Shown here one piece after another: positions 13,247 through 21,090 of a DNA stretch of 28,779 nt. Each line of letters begins with the position of its first letter. The first letter of the stretch is position 1. The notes below the pieces were generated by a model. It searched no databases. It worked only from the letters and a program-made list of their open reading frames with translations, and was not told the DNA's origin. Origin of the DNA: GCA-2688265 sp964527395. GTDB lineage: Archaea; Nanobdellota; Nanobdellia; Woesearchaeales; GW2011-AR9. The stretch is taken from contig CAZGQD010000018.1 of the NCBI GenBank assembly GCA_964527395.1, positions 1-28,779 of the forward strand. The letters run 5' to 3'. The translations under genes and the position numbers were made by a program.

Positions 13247-15113
13247 AGACTTTGATGTAAGCTGCTTGTTCATCAGTTAAAACATCAACTTTTACTCCCA
13301 ATTTCTCTAAATGTAGCCTAGCTACTTCTTCGTCAAGCTTTTTTGACAGAACAATTACATCAACTTTATGTTCATTTTGCCAAAGTTCTAATTGTGCTAA
13401 TACTTGGTTAGTAAAAGACATACTCATTACAAAACTAGGGTGCCCATTTCCACAACCTAAATTGACCAACCTTGCTTCAGCCAAGATATAAATCTCCTTT
13501 CCATTAAGAGTGTATTTATCATATTGTGGTTTTATTTCTATTTTAGTAGCACCTGACTCTTTGTTAAGCCAATTGATATCAATCTCGTTATCAAAGTGAC
13601 CTATGTTACAAACAATAGCTTGATCTTTCATAGATAAGAAATGCCTATCTACAATGATGTTGAAATTACCAGTAGTTGTCACAAAAATGTCACCGATCTT
13701 TGCAGCGTCATCCATTGGAATTACTTGGTACCCTTCCATAACAGCCTGAAGAGCATTGATTGGATCAATTTCAGTTACTATTACTCTACAGCCATAGCCT
13801 TTTAGAGATTGGGCACAACCTTTACCTACGTCACCGTAACCAGCAACAACAGCTACTTTTCCAGCAAGCATCACATCAGTTGCACGTTTAATACCGTCTA
13901 CTAAACTTTCCCTACATCCGTATAAATTGTCGAATTTTGATTTTGTTACAGAATCGTTCACATTGATTGCTGGAATTTTTAATTCTCCTTTCTCCATCAT
14001 TTGGTATAATCTGTGTACACCTGTTGTGGTTTCTTCAGACACACCTTTCATTATTTTTAGGGCTTTTGAGAAGAAATTTGGATCTTTTTCTAAAACTAAT
14101 TTTAGGTGTTTATTTACTTGTGCTAGTTCTTCGTTACCTTCATCGTTGTCTAGGATTGATGGGTTTGTTTCTGCTTGTGCTCCTCTGTGCATGAACAAAG
14201 TTGCGTCACCACCATCGTCTACAATTAAGTCTGGACCTGTCCCGTCTGGCCATCTTAAGGATTTCATAGTACATTGCCAATACTCTTCTAGAGTTTCACC
14301 TTTCCAAGCGAAAACTGGGACTCCTTTTAAATCAGAAGAAGAACCGTTTGGGCCTGCTACAACTGCTGAAGCAGCATGGTCTTGAGTTGAGAAAATGTTA
14401 CAGGAAACCCACCTTACGTCAGCTCCTAATTCTACTAGAGTTTCAATTAAAACTGCAGTTTGAATAGTCATGTGTAATGAACCCATGATTTTTGCTCCTT
14501 TTAGGGGTTTTGATTCTGCGTATCTGTCTCTTAGAGCCATTAGTCCTGGCATCTCTTTTTCTGCGATGATTATTTCTTTTCTACCCCAATCTGTAAGAGT
14601 GATGTCTTTTACTTTGTAGTCGAATGTTTGGGTTGTAGAATTATTTGCTTCTGCTGCTGTTTGTGTGTTTGCTTCTGTAGAAGTTGCTGCTTCTGTGCTA
14701 ACTGGTGTTGTTGATTCTGTTGTGGGTTCAGTTGTTACTTGTGTGTCCACCGTAGATTCAGCTGTTGCAGTTGTTTCTGTGCTTTCTTCTTCTGTGCTGA
14801 TTGTTTCAGAGCTTGATTCAGTAGCAGTACTTGGAGCAGTTGTTTGAGTCTCAATCTCAGTAGCTATTATAGGATCTGTTACTGATTTTGTTTCTGTTTC
14901 AGAACTTGTAGAAATTTCTGGAGTATTTTCTTCAATTGTAGTTGCTACAGTTTCTGTTTCTGTCGGGGCTGGAGTAGATTCTTGAGCTGTTTGCTTAGAA
15001 CTTACAGACTCAGTACTTGTATCTGTAACAGTTTCTGAACTTGAACTAATTTCAATATTCACTGAATTTTCAACATTTTCAACATTATTTTTCAAAACTT
15101 CGCTATTTTCCAT
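13206..15113 (-). CDS. ahcY: S-adenosylhomocysteine hydrolase with 163-residue Ser/Thr/Glu-rich extension
   Basis: It splits S-adenosylhomocysteine into homocysteine and adenosine, using bound NAD. The catalytic part (about residues 164-635) is complete: CNIFSTQDHAASAV, EETTTGVHRLYQM, NVNDSVTKSKFDNLYG, the NAD fold VAVVAGYGDVGKGCAQSL, LGCGNGHPSFVMS and the C-terminal Lys/Tyr motif KPEHYRY. At about 472 residues it is the longer form usual in bacteria and eukaryotes, with the insert around LKLVLEKDPNFFSKALK, rather than the short archaeal form. Residues 1-163 are low-complexity Thr/Ser/Glu/Ala. They contain no Met apart from the start, and a GGGGA ribosome site and TATA box precede that start, so the extension is almost certainly translated. 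The end overlaps the nuclease pseudogene. Confidence 0.95.
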   Translation of the reverse strand: MENSEVLKNNVENVENSVNIEISSSSETVTDTSTESVSSKQTAQESTPAPTETETVATTIEENTPEISTSSETETKSVTDPIIATEIETQTTAPSTATESSSETISTEEESTETTATAESTVDTQVTTEPTTESTTPVSTEAATSTEANTQTAAEANNSTTQTFDYKVKDITLTDWGRKEIIIAEKEMPGLMALRDRYAESKPLKGAKIMGSLHMTIQTAVLIETLVELGADVRWVSCNIFSTQDHAASAVVAGPNGSSSDLKGVPVFAWKGETLEEYWQCTMKSLRWPDGTGPDLIVDDGGDATLFMHRGAQAETNPSILDNDEGNEELAQVNKHLKLVLEKDPNFFSKALKIMKGVSEETTTGVHRLYQMMEKGELKIPAINVNDSVTKSKFDNLYGCRESLVDGIKRATDVMLAGKVAVVAGYGDVGKGCAQSLKGYGCRVIVTEIDPINALQAVMEGYQVIPMDDAAKIGDIFVTTTGNFNIIVDRHFLSMKDQAIVCNIGHFDNEIDINWLNKESGATKIEIKPQYDKYTLNGKEIYILAEARLVNLGCGNGHPSFVMSMSFTNQVLAQLELWQNEHKVDVIVLSKKLDEEVARLHLEKLGVKVDVLTDEQAAYIKVSKDGPYKPEHYRY

Positions 15114-15156
15114 TATTTATTCCCCGGTAATTTGAATGCTGCTTTTGAGCTTGAGG

Positions 15157-15167
15157 CTTATATAAAG
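15157..15167 (-). promoter_or_regulatory. Promoter of the SAH hydrolase gene
   Basis: CTTTATATAAG on the minus strand is about 49 bp before the ATG at 15113. The transcript would have a leader of about 25 nt with GGGGA (15125-15121) spaced 7 nt from the start. Confidence 0.6.
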
Positions 15168-15213
15168 ATTTGGGCTGGGTTTTTTTGGTTTATTTTGAAC
15201 ATAATTAATAGTT

Positions 15214-15251
15214 TCTATTAGTAATAGACAAATGTTTCTATTAGTAATAGA
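15214..15251 (+). promoter_or_regulatory. Tandem palindromic operators before the AAA_14 ATPase gene
   Basis: The 15-bp perfect palindrome TCTATTAGTAATAGA occurs twice, at 15214-15228 and 15237-15251, 23 bp centre to centre (about two helical turns). The second copy runs straight into the BRE/TATA region (AAGGATTTAAAAA, about 15251-15263) of the gene starting at 15286. Such placement suits a dimeric regulator that blocks or recruits TBP/TFB. The regulator is unknown. Confidence 0.7.
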
Positions 15252-15285
15252 AGGATTTAAAAATGAACTTATTTATTAAGAGATT

Positions 15286-16497
15286 ATGCTCAGCAAAAAT
15301 AATTTAAGAGAAATAGTACATTTGCAACGAAAATGGATTGAAGATATAGATACAGGTATTCCTAGAACTGGTTTAGAAGATATAAAAATTAGCTCAAATT
15401 TCGCTTTAATTATTACAGGTATTAGGCGTTCTGGAAAAAGTACTTTACTAAGCCAAGTTCTTGAAAAACAGAGAAACTTTTATTTTTTAAACTTAGAAGA
15501 TCCTAGATTAGAAGGGTTTGAACTATCAGATTTTACTAAAATTGATACAATTTTCAAAGAAGAATATGGACAAAAAGGCGTATATTTCTTTGATGAGATT
15601 CAAAATATTCCTAAATGGGAGAATTTTATTCGGTTTTTAATAGATAGAGGTGAGAAAGTTGTGCTTACTGGATCAAATGCATCTCTGCTAAGCCGTGAAC
15701 TTGGAACTAAATTGACTGGAAGACATATAGATTTGTCACTTTTGCCTTTTTCATACCAAGAATTTCTTAAATTAAAAAAGAGAAAAGCTTCGTTAAATTC
15801 ATTTGATGAATATTTTCAAAAAGGTGGTTTTCCAGGGTTCTTAAAATCAGGAAACTCTGAAACTCTTAACATACTCTTAAATGATGTATTAATGCGAGAC
15901 ATAGTTATTCGTTTTGGGATTAGAAACTCACAGATACTTAGGAGGCTTGCGGCATTTATGATAAGTAACGTTGGGAAGAAATTTTCGTTTAATTCTATTA
16001 AAACAAATTTTCAAATAAAGTCTGTGCAAACTGTGATAGATTATATCTCTTACTTTGAAGATTCTTACCTTATTTTTTCTGTTCCTAAGTTCAGTTATTC
16101 ATATAAAAAACAATTAGTAGCACAAAAGAAATTTTATTCCATTGATAATGGACTTTCTAATATTAACTCTATATCATTTTCAAAAGACAAAGGAAGAATG
16201 TTAGAGAATTTGGTTTTTTTGCATCTTAAAAGGAGATTTAAGGAGATTTTGTATTATTCTGAAAATTATGAGTGTGATTTTATTATTAAAGAAAGAGAAA
16301 AAGTAAGTTCTGTTTTTCAAGTTTGTTATGATTTGAATGAAGAAAATAAGCAAAGAGAAATAAATGGATTATTAGAAGCTATGGAAGAGTTTGATTTGGA
16401 TGAAGGAATGATTATTAGCTTTGATCAAGAAGATTCTTATGAGATTAAAGGTAAGAAAATTAAAGTGATTCCGGCTTGGAAATGGATGTCAGAATAA
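15286..16497 (+). CDS. AAA_14/DUF4143-type ATPase
   Basis: A 403-residue ATPase of a group very common in archaea, usually with no assigned function. Walker A is GIRRSGKST (45-53), Walker B VYFFDEIQ (99-106), sensor 1 VLTGSNASLLSRELGTKL, and then LTGRHIDLSLLPFSYQEFL, the hallmark of this family. The C-terminal DUF4143 part (about 210-400) has a winged helix followed by a PD-(D/E)XK-like fold: LENLVFLHLKRR, YYSENYECDFII, then VFQVCYDL. The leaderless start is 29 bp after the TATA box. It ends 4 bases from the convergent secreted-protein gene. Tandem operators upstream suggest tight control. Confidence 0.9.
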   Translation: MLSKNNLREIVHLQRKWIEDIDTGIPRTGLEDIKISSNFALIITGIRRSGKSTLLSQVLEKQRNFYFLNLEDPRLEGFELSDFTKIDTIFKEEYGQKGVYFFDEIQNIPKWENFIRFLIDRGEKVVLTGSNASLLSRELGTKLTGRHIDLSLLPFSYQEFLKLKKRKASLNSFDEYFQKGGFPGFLKSGNSETLNILLNDVLMRDIVIRFGIRNSQILRRLAAFMISNVGKKFSFNSIKTNFQIKSVQTVIDYISYFEDSYLIFSVPKFSYSYKKQLVAQKKFYSIDNGLSNINSISFSKDKGRMLENLVFLHLKRRFKEILYYSENYECDFIIKEREKVSSVFQVCYDLNEENKQREINGLLEAMEEFDLDEGMIISFDQEDSYEIKGKKIKVIPAWKWMSE

Positions 16498-16501
16498 GTT
16501 T

Positions 16502-17200
16502 TTAGTTAAGAACAAAATGGCCTATATTATAGCTATCTGGATCTAGAGTTCTTCTTTTTATTGGTTTTGGAATTTGTTCTCCTTCGCCACAAACGTATTC
16601 GATTGCTGATCTAAGATTCATTAAAGATTCTTCAACTAAAGGATCACCTTGTTCAATTTTTTTATTACGATTAAAATTCATTCTTCCAAGGCTAAGTCTA
16701 TTAGCTTTTTTTAAAGAACCGTCTTTTCTTTCTAATATTAAATGCATTAAATTGTAAGATTTGATTATTCCTTTGTCGTCTATAATGGTTTCAAATTTTA
16801 ACAGATCTGAATCATAAATGATACTTATTTTTTCAGAACCTTTGTAAGAGGCAGATACCTTATAAACATCATCACCTTCATGTATAGTGGCACGTAAAAC
16901 TCCCTCAATTTGACTTAAGTGACCCATTAAAGAAGCTGCTTCAGCAGGTAAATTACTTACGTATACATCTAATGTTTTGCCATCCTTTACTTCTGGTTCT
17001 GCGGGAGTTACTGGAAACAGTTCTGTTGGGCATTGATTTATTTCAACTTTGATGTATCCAGGCGGAGGAGTCCAAACAGGTACGTTTGCGTAAGAATCAT
17101 TTGGAGCTAGGGTTAGAGAAGTGATTGTTGCTAGAGTTCCTAAAGTTGCTAGGCCTGCTCTGATTGGTCTTAAACTTGGTAGGTAGTCTCTTAATGCCAT
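16502..17200 (-). CDS. Secreted protein, paralogue of the next gene (232 aa)
   Basis: It starts MALRDYLPSLRP, then a hydrophobic Ala/Leu/Thr stretch (about 13-33) ending in NDSYA, which looks like a Sec signal peptide with cleavage after SYA (about residue 38). The mature part has a conserved VSASYKGSEKISIIYDS block (about 110-126), followed by DDKGIIKSYNLMHLI, and a C-terminal NLRSAIEYVCGEG. All are matched in the paralogue upstream, so the pair arose by tandem duplication. Two Cys (NQCPTE and YVCGEG) may form a disulfide. No family is recognised. TATA-like TTTTTATAAA at 17227-17236. Confidence 0.75.
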   Translation of the reverse strand: MALRDYLPSLRPIRAGLATLGTLATITSLTLAPNDSYANVPVWTPPPGYIKVEINQCPTELFPVTPAEPEVKDGKTLDVYVSNLPAEAASLMGHLSQIEGVLRATIHEGDDVYKVSASYKGSEKISIIYDSDLLKFETIIDDKGIIKSYNLMHLILERKDGSLKKANRLSLGRMNFNRNKKIEQGDPLVEESLMNLRSAIEYVCGEGEQIPKPIKRRTLDPDSYNIGHFVLN

Positions 17201-17246
17201 TTATTCATCTGTTTGGTTTGATTTGATTTTTATAAAAAAAAAATAT

Positions 17247-17897
17247 TCACTCCAGATCTATATCAATATTAAAGTCTAGAACTTCAGGAACTCCACATTG
17301 GTCTTCTACTGCAATTCGAGTAGATCTTAATATGTTCTCTACATTAACTGCACCATGATGAGGATTTGTTCTTAAAGTTTTATTTAATTTTTTTAGTTCT
17401 TTTTTATCTAAAACTGAACCATATTCAATTAGTCTTGAAAATTGCATTGAAACTACTTCTCCATATCCATCTACAGTGAACTCTAATTCAGCTGTACTTG
17501 AATTGTAAGTTACTCCAACTCTGTCGTTACCTTTGTAAGAAGCAGTGATCCTTTGAGTTGTTCCATCTGGCCTAGATGAAGTTATCCTAATAGGTCTTCC
17601 ATTAGTATATCTTAAATGGTCTAGTAAAGAATTAGTAGCCATAAAACTTCCCACATCATGTACACCAACATTAGCTCCATCTTCGTGTCTGAGTCGCATG
17701 ACATAAGCTGGACATTCACTTACAGTGGTAGTCATATCATTTTCTTTTACAATATCTGCTCCACTGTGTGGGCAAGGATCTCTTCCTGCGTAAGATTCGC
17801 TTGGTGATGCTAGTCCTAAAGTTGTTGCTAATGCAGCTCCAGTTGCTAGTGTAGTAGCTAGAGTTGGTAAATTTGTTATGTAGTCTCTTAGTGCCAT
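17247..17897 (-). CDS. Secreted protein, paralogue of the neighbouring gene (216 aa)
   Basis: It shares the start MALRDY, a hydrophobic stretch (about 12-32) and the cleavage-like SESYAGRD with its neighbour. It also shares the ITASYKGNDRVGVTYNSS block, a DGYGEVVSMQFSRLI block, and RSTRIAVEDQCG near the C-terminus. The N-terminal mature part has Cys residues at CPHSG and ECPAY. An AGGAG ribosome site lies 8 nt before the ATG and TATA (GTTTATAAA) at 17939-17947. The leader sequence TGTTTGGTTTGATT (plus-strand reading) is also present before the paralogue, so the duplication included the leader. Function unknown. Confidence 0.75.
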   Translation of the reverse strand: MALRDYITNLPTLATTLATGAALATTLGLASPSESYAGRDPCPHSGADIVKENDMTTTVSECPAYVMRLRHEDGANVGVHDVGSFMATNSLLDHLRYTNGRPIRITSSRPDGTTQRITASYKGNDRVGVTYNSSTAELEFTVDGYGEVVSMQFSRLIEYGSVLDKKELKKLNKTLRTNPHHGAVNVENILRSTRIAVEDQCGVPEVLDFNIDIDLE

Positions 17898-18003
17898 TGT
17901 TGTTTCTCCTGTTTGGTTTGATTGCTTTTTATTTTTTATTTATAAACTAATTATTGCAAAACACCTTAAAAGAACCACTTTTATGCTTGATATTTGGTTT
18001 ACA

Positions 18004-18045
18004 AGGAAATTGTAAATTTCCTGTACCGATAATCCCAGATTATCG
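18004..18045. repeat. Family IV double hairpin (intergenic copy)
   Basis: AGGAAATT-gta-AATTTCCT (18004-18022), spacer GTAC, then CGATAATC-cca-GATTATCG (18027-18045), with TGTAT following. Both stems are perfect. Left hairpin and TGTAC spacer match the copy at 24948; the right stem has a different but self-complementary sequence. It lies in the 500-base gene-free stretch 17898-18395, with a promoter of the secreted protein on its left. Confidence 0.75.
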
Positions 18046-18110
18046 TGTATTTATAAAGGTAAGTGAGGGTTTTTGTTGGTTTTGAGGGTTTTATTCTTTA
18101 GTTGTTTTGA

Positions 18111-18250
18111 GCTTTGGTTAAACCATCAATTCGGGGCGAGGCTGAAGAGGCTCTTCTCCGCGTTCGTTCGCTATGCTCACTCAGGTCGTTTGGTCTTAAG
18201 TTGGTGGTCTACTTCTGCGATCGACGCCCCCGAGATGGTTTAAATAAAGC
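18111..18250. mobile_element. Family II GC-rich hairpin element, copy B
   Basis: Ends GCTTTGGTTAAACCAT (18111-18126) and ATGGTTTAAATAAAGC (18235-18250) are complementary except for two positions, but are unlike the ends of copy A. The core matches copy A: TCGGGGCGAGGCTGAAGAGG and the following CTCTTCTCC, GTTCGTTCGC, CTCACTCAGGTCG, TTCTGCGATCGACG and CCCCCGA. A possible degenerate duplication is GTTGTTTTG on the left and GTTGTGTTG on the right (one base offset), which is weak in this GTTG-rich context. From 18251 to the GatD start I see only a TTG/GTT-rich stretch without a convincing gene and a weak TATA near 18366. Confidence 0.78.
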
Positions 18251-18395
18251 TGGTTGTGTTGCTGTTGGTTGTTTTGATAGTGGTAGTGATGCATTTGTTG
18301 CTGTAGTTGCTTATGTTAGAGTAGTTGATTGTGGTGTTGCTGAATCTGTTGTTTGCTTCGAAAAGGTTTTAATACTATGAAAAAAGGTAAGAGGC

Positions 18396-19706
18396 ATGGC
18401 AAATGTTGGTGACAAAGTTAAAATTACTATTAATGATCAAAATGGGCACAGTGAAGAAGGAGTTCTGATGCCTAGCAGTGATGAAAATGCAGTTATAATT
18501 AAACTAAGTAATGGATATAATATTGGGTTTGAGAAAGCTAAGGTTTCTGAAATAGTGGTGCTTGAGGCTGCTGATACTAGTGGAGCTGGTGCTAATGATG
18601 TTTTGAAAGTGCAAAAAAAGAGCTCGCTTCCTGATGTAGTTATATTACACACGGGAGGTACAATTGCTTCTAAAGTAGATTACAAAACTGGAGGAGTTGT
18701 TGCTAAATTTACTGCGCAAGATCTAATTAATATGGTGCCAGAGATCTCTGGGATTGCAAATATTAGAACTCAGATGGTCTTTAACATGATGAGTGAAGAT
18801 ATGGATCTTAAACATTACCAAGTACTTGCTGAAGCTATTTGCTCTCTTGCGCATTCTGGAGTTAAAGGGATTATTGTTGGACATGGAACAGATACACTTG
18901 CGCAAACCAGTGCGATGATTTCATTTATGCTTGATAACTTGCCTGTTCCTGTTTTATTTGTAGGTTCGCAGCGTAGCAGTGACAGAGGAAGTAGTGATGC
19001 TGCTATGAATCTAATTTGTGCTGCCAGATTTATTGCAGAGACAGATTTTGCTGGAGTTGCAGTATGTATGCATGAGAACAGTAATGATAATACTTGTTTA
19101 GTTCTTCCTGGAACTAAAACACGAAAAATGCACACTAGCAGACGTGATGCTTTTAAAGCTGTAAATGCTAAAGCTATTGCTCGGGTTAGTTATCCTGTTG
19201 GGGCCGTGGAGTATATTGATAATGAATATCTTCGTTCTTCTGATGTTAAAGGAGATTTGGTCTGTTTGGCTAATCTGTCTGACAAAGTTGGAATTTTGAA
19301 AACTTATCCTGGAATTAAACCTGAAGTTATTCGTTTTTATAAGGAGCATGGATATAAGGGTTTGATTATTGAAGGTACTGGAATGGGGCATGCTCCAACA
19401 AATAGTGAAGCTAATAAAGCTAATTTATCTGCTCTTTCTGAGTTGATTGAATCTGGTTGCGTTGTTGGAGTTACGTCGAACTGTATCAATGGCGCGGTGC
19501 ATGAGCACATTTATAGTAATACTCGTAGATTGGCTGATATTGGAGTTGTGTTTTGCCACGATATGTTTACTGAGACTGCTGTGATGAAACTAATTTGGCT
19601 CTTAGGTAACTTTGATGCTGCTGAAACTAAGAAAATGCTTTGTGAGAACCTTCGTGGAGAGATTGGAGAAAAGGCAGCTTATGAAGAGACATTCACAACA
19701 GAATAG
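18396..19706 (+). CDS. gatD: Glutamyl-tRNA(Gln) amidotransferase subunit D
   Basis: GatD with GatE converts Glu-tRNA(Gln) to Gln-tRNA(Gln) in archaea; GatD is the asparaginase-like part that releases ammonia. The 436-residue protein has the GatD-specific N-terminal barrel (about 1-60, GDKVKITINDQNGHSEEGVL) followed by the asparaginase domain: ILHTGGTIASKVDY (Thr86, Thr89), VGHGTDTLAQ (162-171) and the Lys/Gly motifs further on. GatE is not adjacent. The ribosome site AAGGTAAGAGG lies immediately before the ATG. Two repeats (families III and I) follow the stop directly. Confidence 0.95.
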   Translation: MANVGDKVKITINDQNGHSEEGVLMPSSDENAVIIKLSNGYNIGFEKAKVSEIVVLEAADTSGAGANDVLKVQKKSSLPDVVILHTGGTIASKVDYKTGGVVAKFTAQDLINMVPEISGIANIRTQMVFNMMSEDMDLKHYQVLAEAICSLAHSGVKGIIVGHGTDTLAQTSAMISFMLDNLPVPVLFVGSQRSSDRGSSDAAMNLICAARFIAETDFAGVAVCMHENSNDNTCLVLPGTKTRKMHTSRRDAFKAVNAKAIARVSYPVGAVEYIDNEYLRSSDVKGDLVCLANLSDKVGILKTYPGIKPEVIRFYKEHGYKGLIIEGTGMGHAPTNSEANKANLSALSELIESGCVVGVTSNCINGAVHEHIYSNTRRLADIGVVFCHDMFTETAVMKLIWLLGNFDAAETKKMLCENLRGEIGEKAAYEETFTTE

Positions 19707-19739
19707 ATATACTCATCTAACTAATAAAAAACAAGCTCA

Positions 19740-19836
19740 TATATACTCATCCGCAACTATTTTCTATAACTTGGTTGCGGATTCGAGACACTGTTCCGTA
19801 AGAAAAGTTCCAAATTTCACTTACGGACCAGTATAT
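19740..19836. repeat. Family III three-stem repeat, copy 2
   Basis: The outer arm TATATACT (19740-19747) pairs with AGTATAT (19830-19836). The first hairpin is ATCCGCAAC/GTTGCGGAT and the second CCGTAAG/CTTACGG. Compared with copy 1 the first stem changed on both sides at the paired position. The left end ATATACTCATC also occurs at 19707-19717, just after the GatD stop, so a partial second copy or a duplication may be present. It ends 14 bases before family I copy 3. Confidence 0.7.
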
Positions 19837-19850
19837 TTCAAAATCATACA

Positions 19851-19987
19851 AGGAGAAAGGCGCCGTCCCTTACTGGCAATGTTATTTAATGCATAAAATT
19901 GACCATGAGTATTTTTCAAGCAACGACTTGAAAAATTAAAAACTCAATGGTCTGTACCTGCAGTAAGTCTGACAGTGCCTTTCTCCT
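19851..19987. mobile_element. Family I hairpin element, copy 3
   Basis: The closing stem AGGAGAAAGGC (19851-19861) pairs perfectly with GCCTTTCTCCT (19977-19987). Core blocks CCGTCCCTTACTGGCAATG and TACCTGCAGTAAGTCTGACA are present and partly pair (CTTACTGGCA with TGCAGTAAG). The interior hairpin TTTTTCAAG-caacga-CTTGAAAAA is closed by GACCATgAGT with ACTcaATGGTC. It lies 30 bases upstream of the lipoprotein gene. A TATA-like GTATATTTC at 19831-19839 would put the element in that gene's leader. No clear target duplication. Confidence 0.78.
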
Positions 19988-20016
19988 GATAAAAAAGAAT
20001 AATACAGGTGTTAAAA

Positions 20017-20292
20017 ATGAGAAAAATAATGATTATGTTTTTGCTTTTGTCAGTTGCTATGTTTTTGGTAGCATGTTCTGGCAGCTCTGTTCCTGCAGAG
20101 AAGGTTTGTGTAGAGGACAGTGAGTGTGTTGCAGCTGAGTGTTGCCATAGTAGCGATAGTGTCAATGAAGACTATGCGCCTGATTGTCAAGGAGTACTTT
20201 GTTCAGCAGAATGTGCAGCAAATACATTAGATTGTGGCCAAGCAAAGTCTAGATGCGTAGAAGGAGCATGCACAGTTGTAGCTGTAGGATAG
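20017..20292 (+). CDS. Cys-rich lipoprotein (91 aa)
   Basis: A lipoprotein signal peptide of about 19 residues (MRKIMIMFLLLSVAMF) ends in the lipobox LVAC, so the mature protein would start at a lipidated Cys. The rest is a compact domain with about eleven more Cys (VCVEDSEC, ECCH, DCQGVLC, EC, DCG, RC, AC), probably disulfide-bonded outside the membrane. Small domains with CCH...C..C spacing are frequent in DPANN and some bacterial hypothetical proteins, but I know no function. The ATG at 20017 is chosen over the GTG at 20008 because AGGTG is the ribosome site. Confidence 0.8.
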   Translation: MRKIMIMFLLLSVAMFLVACSGSSVPAEKVCVEDSECVAAECCHSSDSVNEDYAPDCQGVLCSAECAANTLDCGQAKSRCVEGACTVVAVG

Positions 20293-20346
20293 TTTTTTTT
20301 ATTTTTTAGGTAGTTTTATATTTCTTTAAATTTTTATTTTCTTTTA

Positions 20347-21042
20347 ATGGTTAAACAAAAAGCTGTAAGTGGACTTAAGAATTTCATGCGTGAGCTTGTT
20401 TTTGGGATGGAAGACGGGCTTGTGAGCAACCTTGGAATTGTTTTTGCAGTGTTTGTAGCTACTCATAGTCAGAGTACAATACTTTTAGCTGGGTTGGCTA
20501 GCATGTTTGCAGGAGCACTTTCTATGGCAGCAGGATCATATCTATCATCCAAATCTGTTAAAGAGATATACCAAACGGAAGTTAAGAATGCAAAGGAATT
20601 AATTAAAAAGAGGCCTAAAAAAGCTAGTTCTGAGATGCGTGCTATGCTTAAAAAGGAGAAGTTTGATCAAGACGAAATTGATGTGATGATGAAACACTTC
20701 GTGAAGCACAACCATCGTACTTTTGCAATCAATTATATCCAAAAAAAGTTGCATTTGAACCCTGAAGCTGGGACTAACCCAATCCATGATTCTTTTGTGA
20801 TGTTTTTAGCTTTTGTAATTGGAAGTTTGTTTCCTATATTACCGTTCTTTTTTGGAGCTGGGACTGTAGTTATGACTGTTAGTTTGGTTTTGACCATACT
20901 TGTGTTGTTTTTGGTTGGTTCAGTTAAGGCGTCTGTGAGTCATAGGGACTGGTTCAAATCTGGATTTGAAATGGTAGTGATTGGTATGGGAGCAGGAGTT
21001 ATTGGGTATCTAGTAGGGTTTTTGTTCGGAGTTGTTGTTTAG
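20347..21042 (+). CDS. VIT1/CCC1-family iron or manganese transporter
   Basis: VIT1/CCC1 proteins move Fe2+ or Mn2+ across membranes in exchange for protons. The 231-residue protein has five predicted helices: two near the N-terminus (with ELVFGMEDGLVSNLGIVFAV and GLASMFAGALSMAAGSYLSSKS, the family signatures), a cytosolic charged helix pair (about 70-150) that binds metal in relatives, then three C-terminal helices including GFEMVVIGMGAGVIGYLVG. TATA-like TTTTATATT about 28 bp upstream; leaderless. Confidence 0.9.
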   Translation: MVKQKAVSGLKNFMRELVFGMEDGLVSNLGIVFAVFVATHSQSTILLAGLASMFAGALSMAAGSYLSSKSVKEIYQTEVKNAKELIKKRPKKASSEMRAMLKKEKFDQDEIDVMMKHFVKHNHRTFAINYIQKKLHLNPEAGTNPIHDSFVMFLAFVIGSLFPILPFFFGAGTVVMTVSLVLTILVLFLVGSVKASVSHRDWFKSGFEMVVIGMGAGVIGYLVGFLFGVVV

Positions 21043-21090
21043 TTTCTGTAGACTAGAAATGCTTATAAGACTAAAATTAATGGTTTTTTT

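Noticed and set aside
13927..14847. Long plus-strand open frames opposite SAH hydrolase
   Set aside because: They are shadows of a strongly conserved gene on the other strand, and the low-complexity Val-rich one mirrors the Thr/Ser/Glu extension.
18114..18380. Open frame of 88 codons starting in family II copy B
   Set aside because: Its first half is the GC-rich repeat core itself, its second half is a low-complexity Val/Ala run, and there is no promoter or ribosome site of its own.
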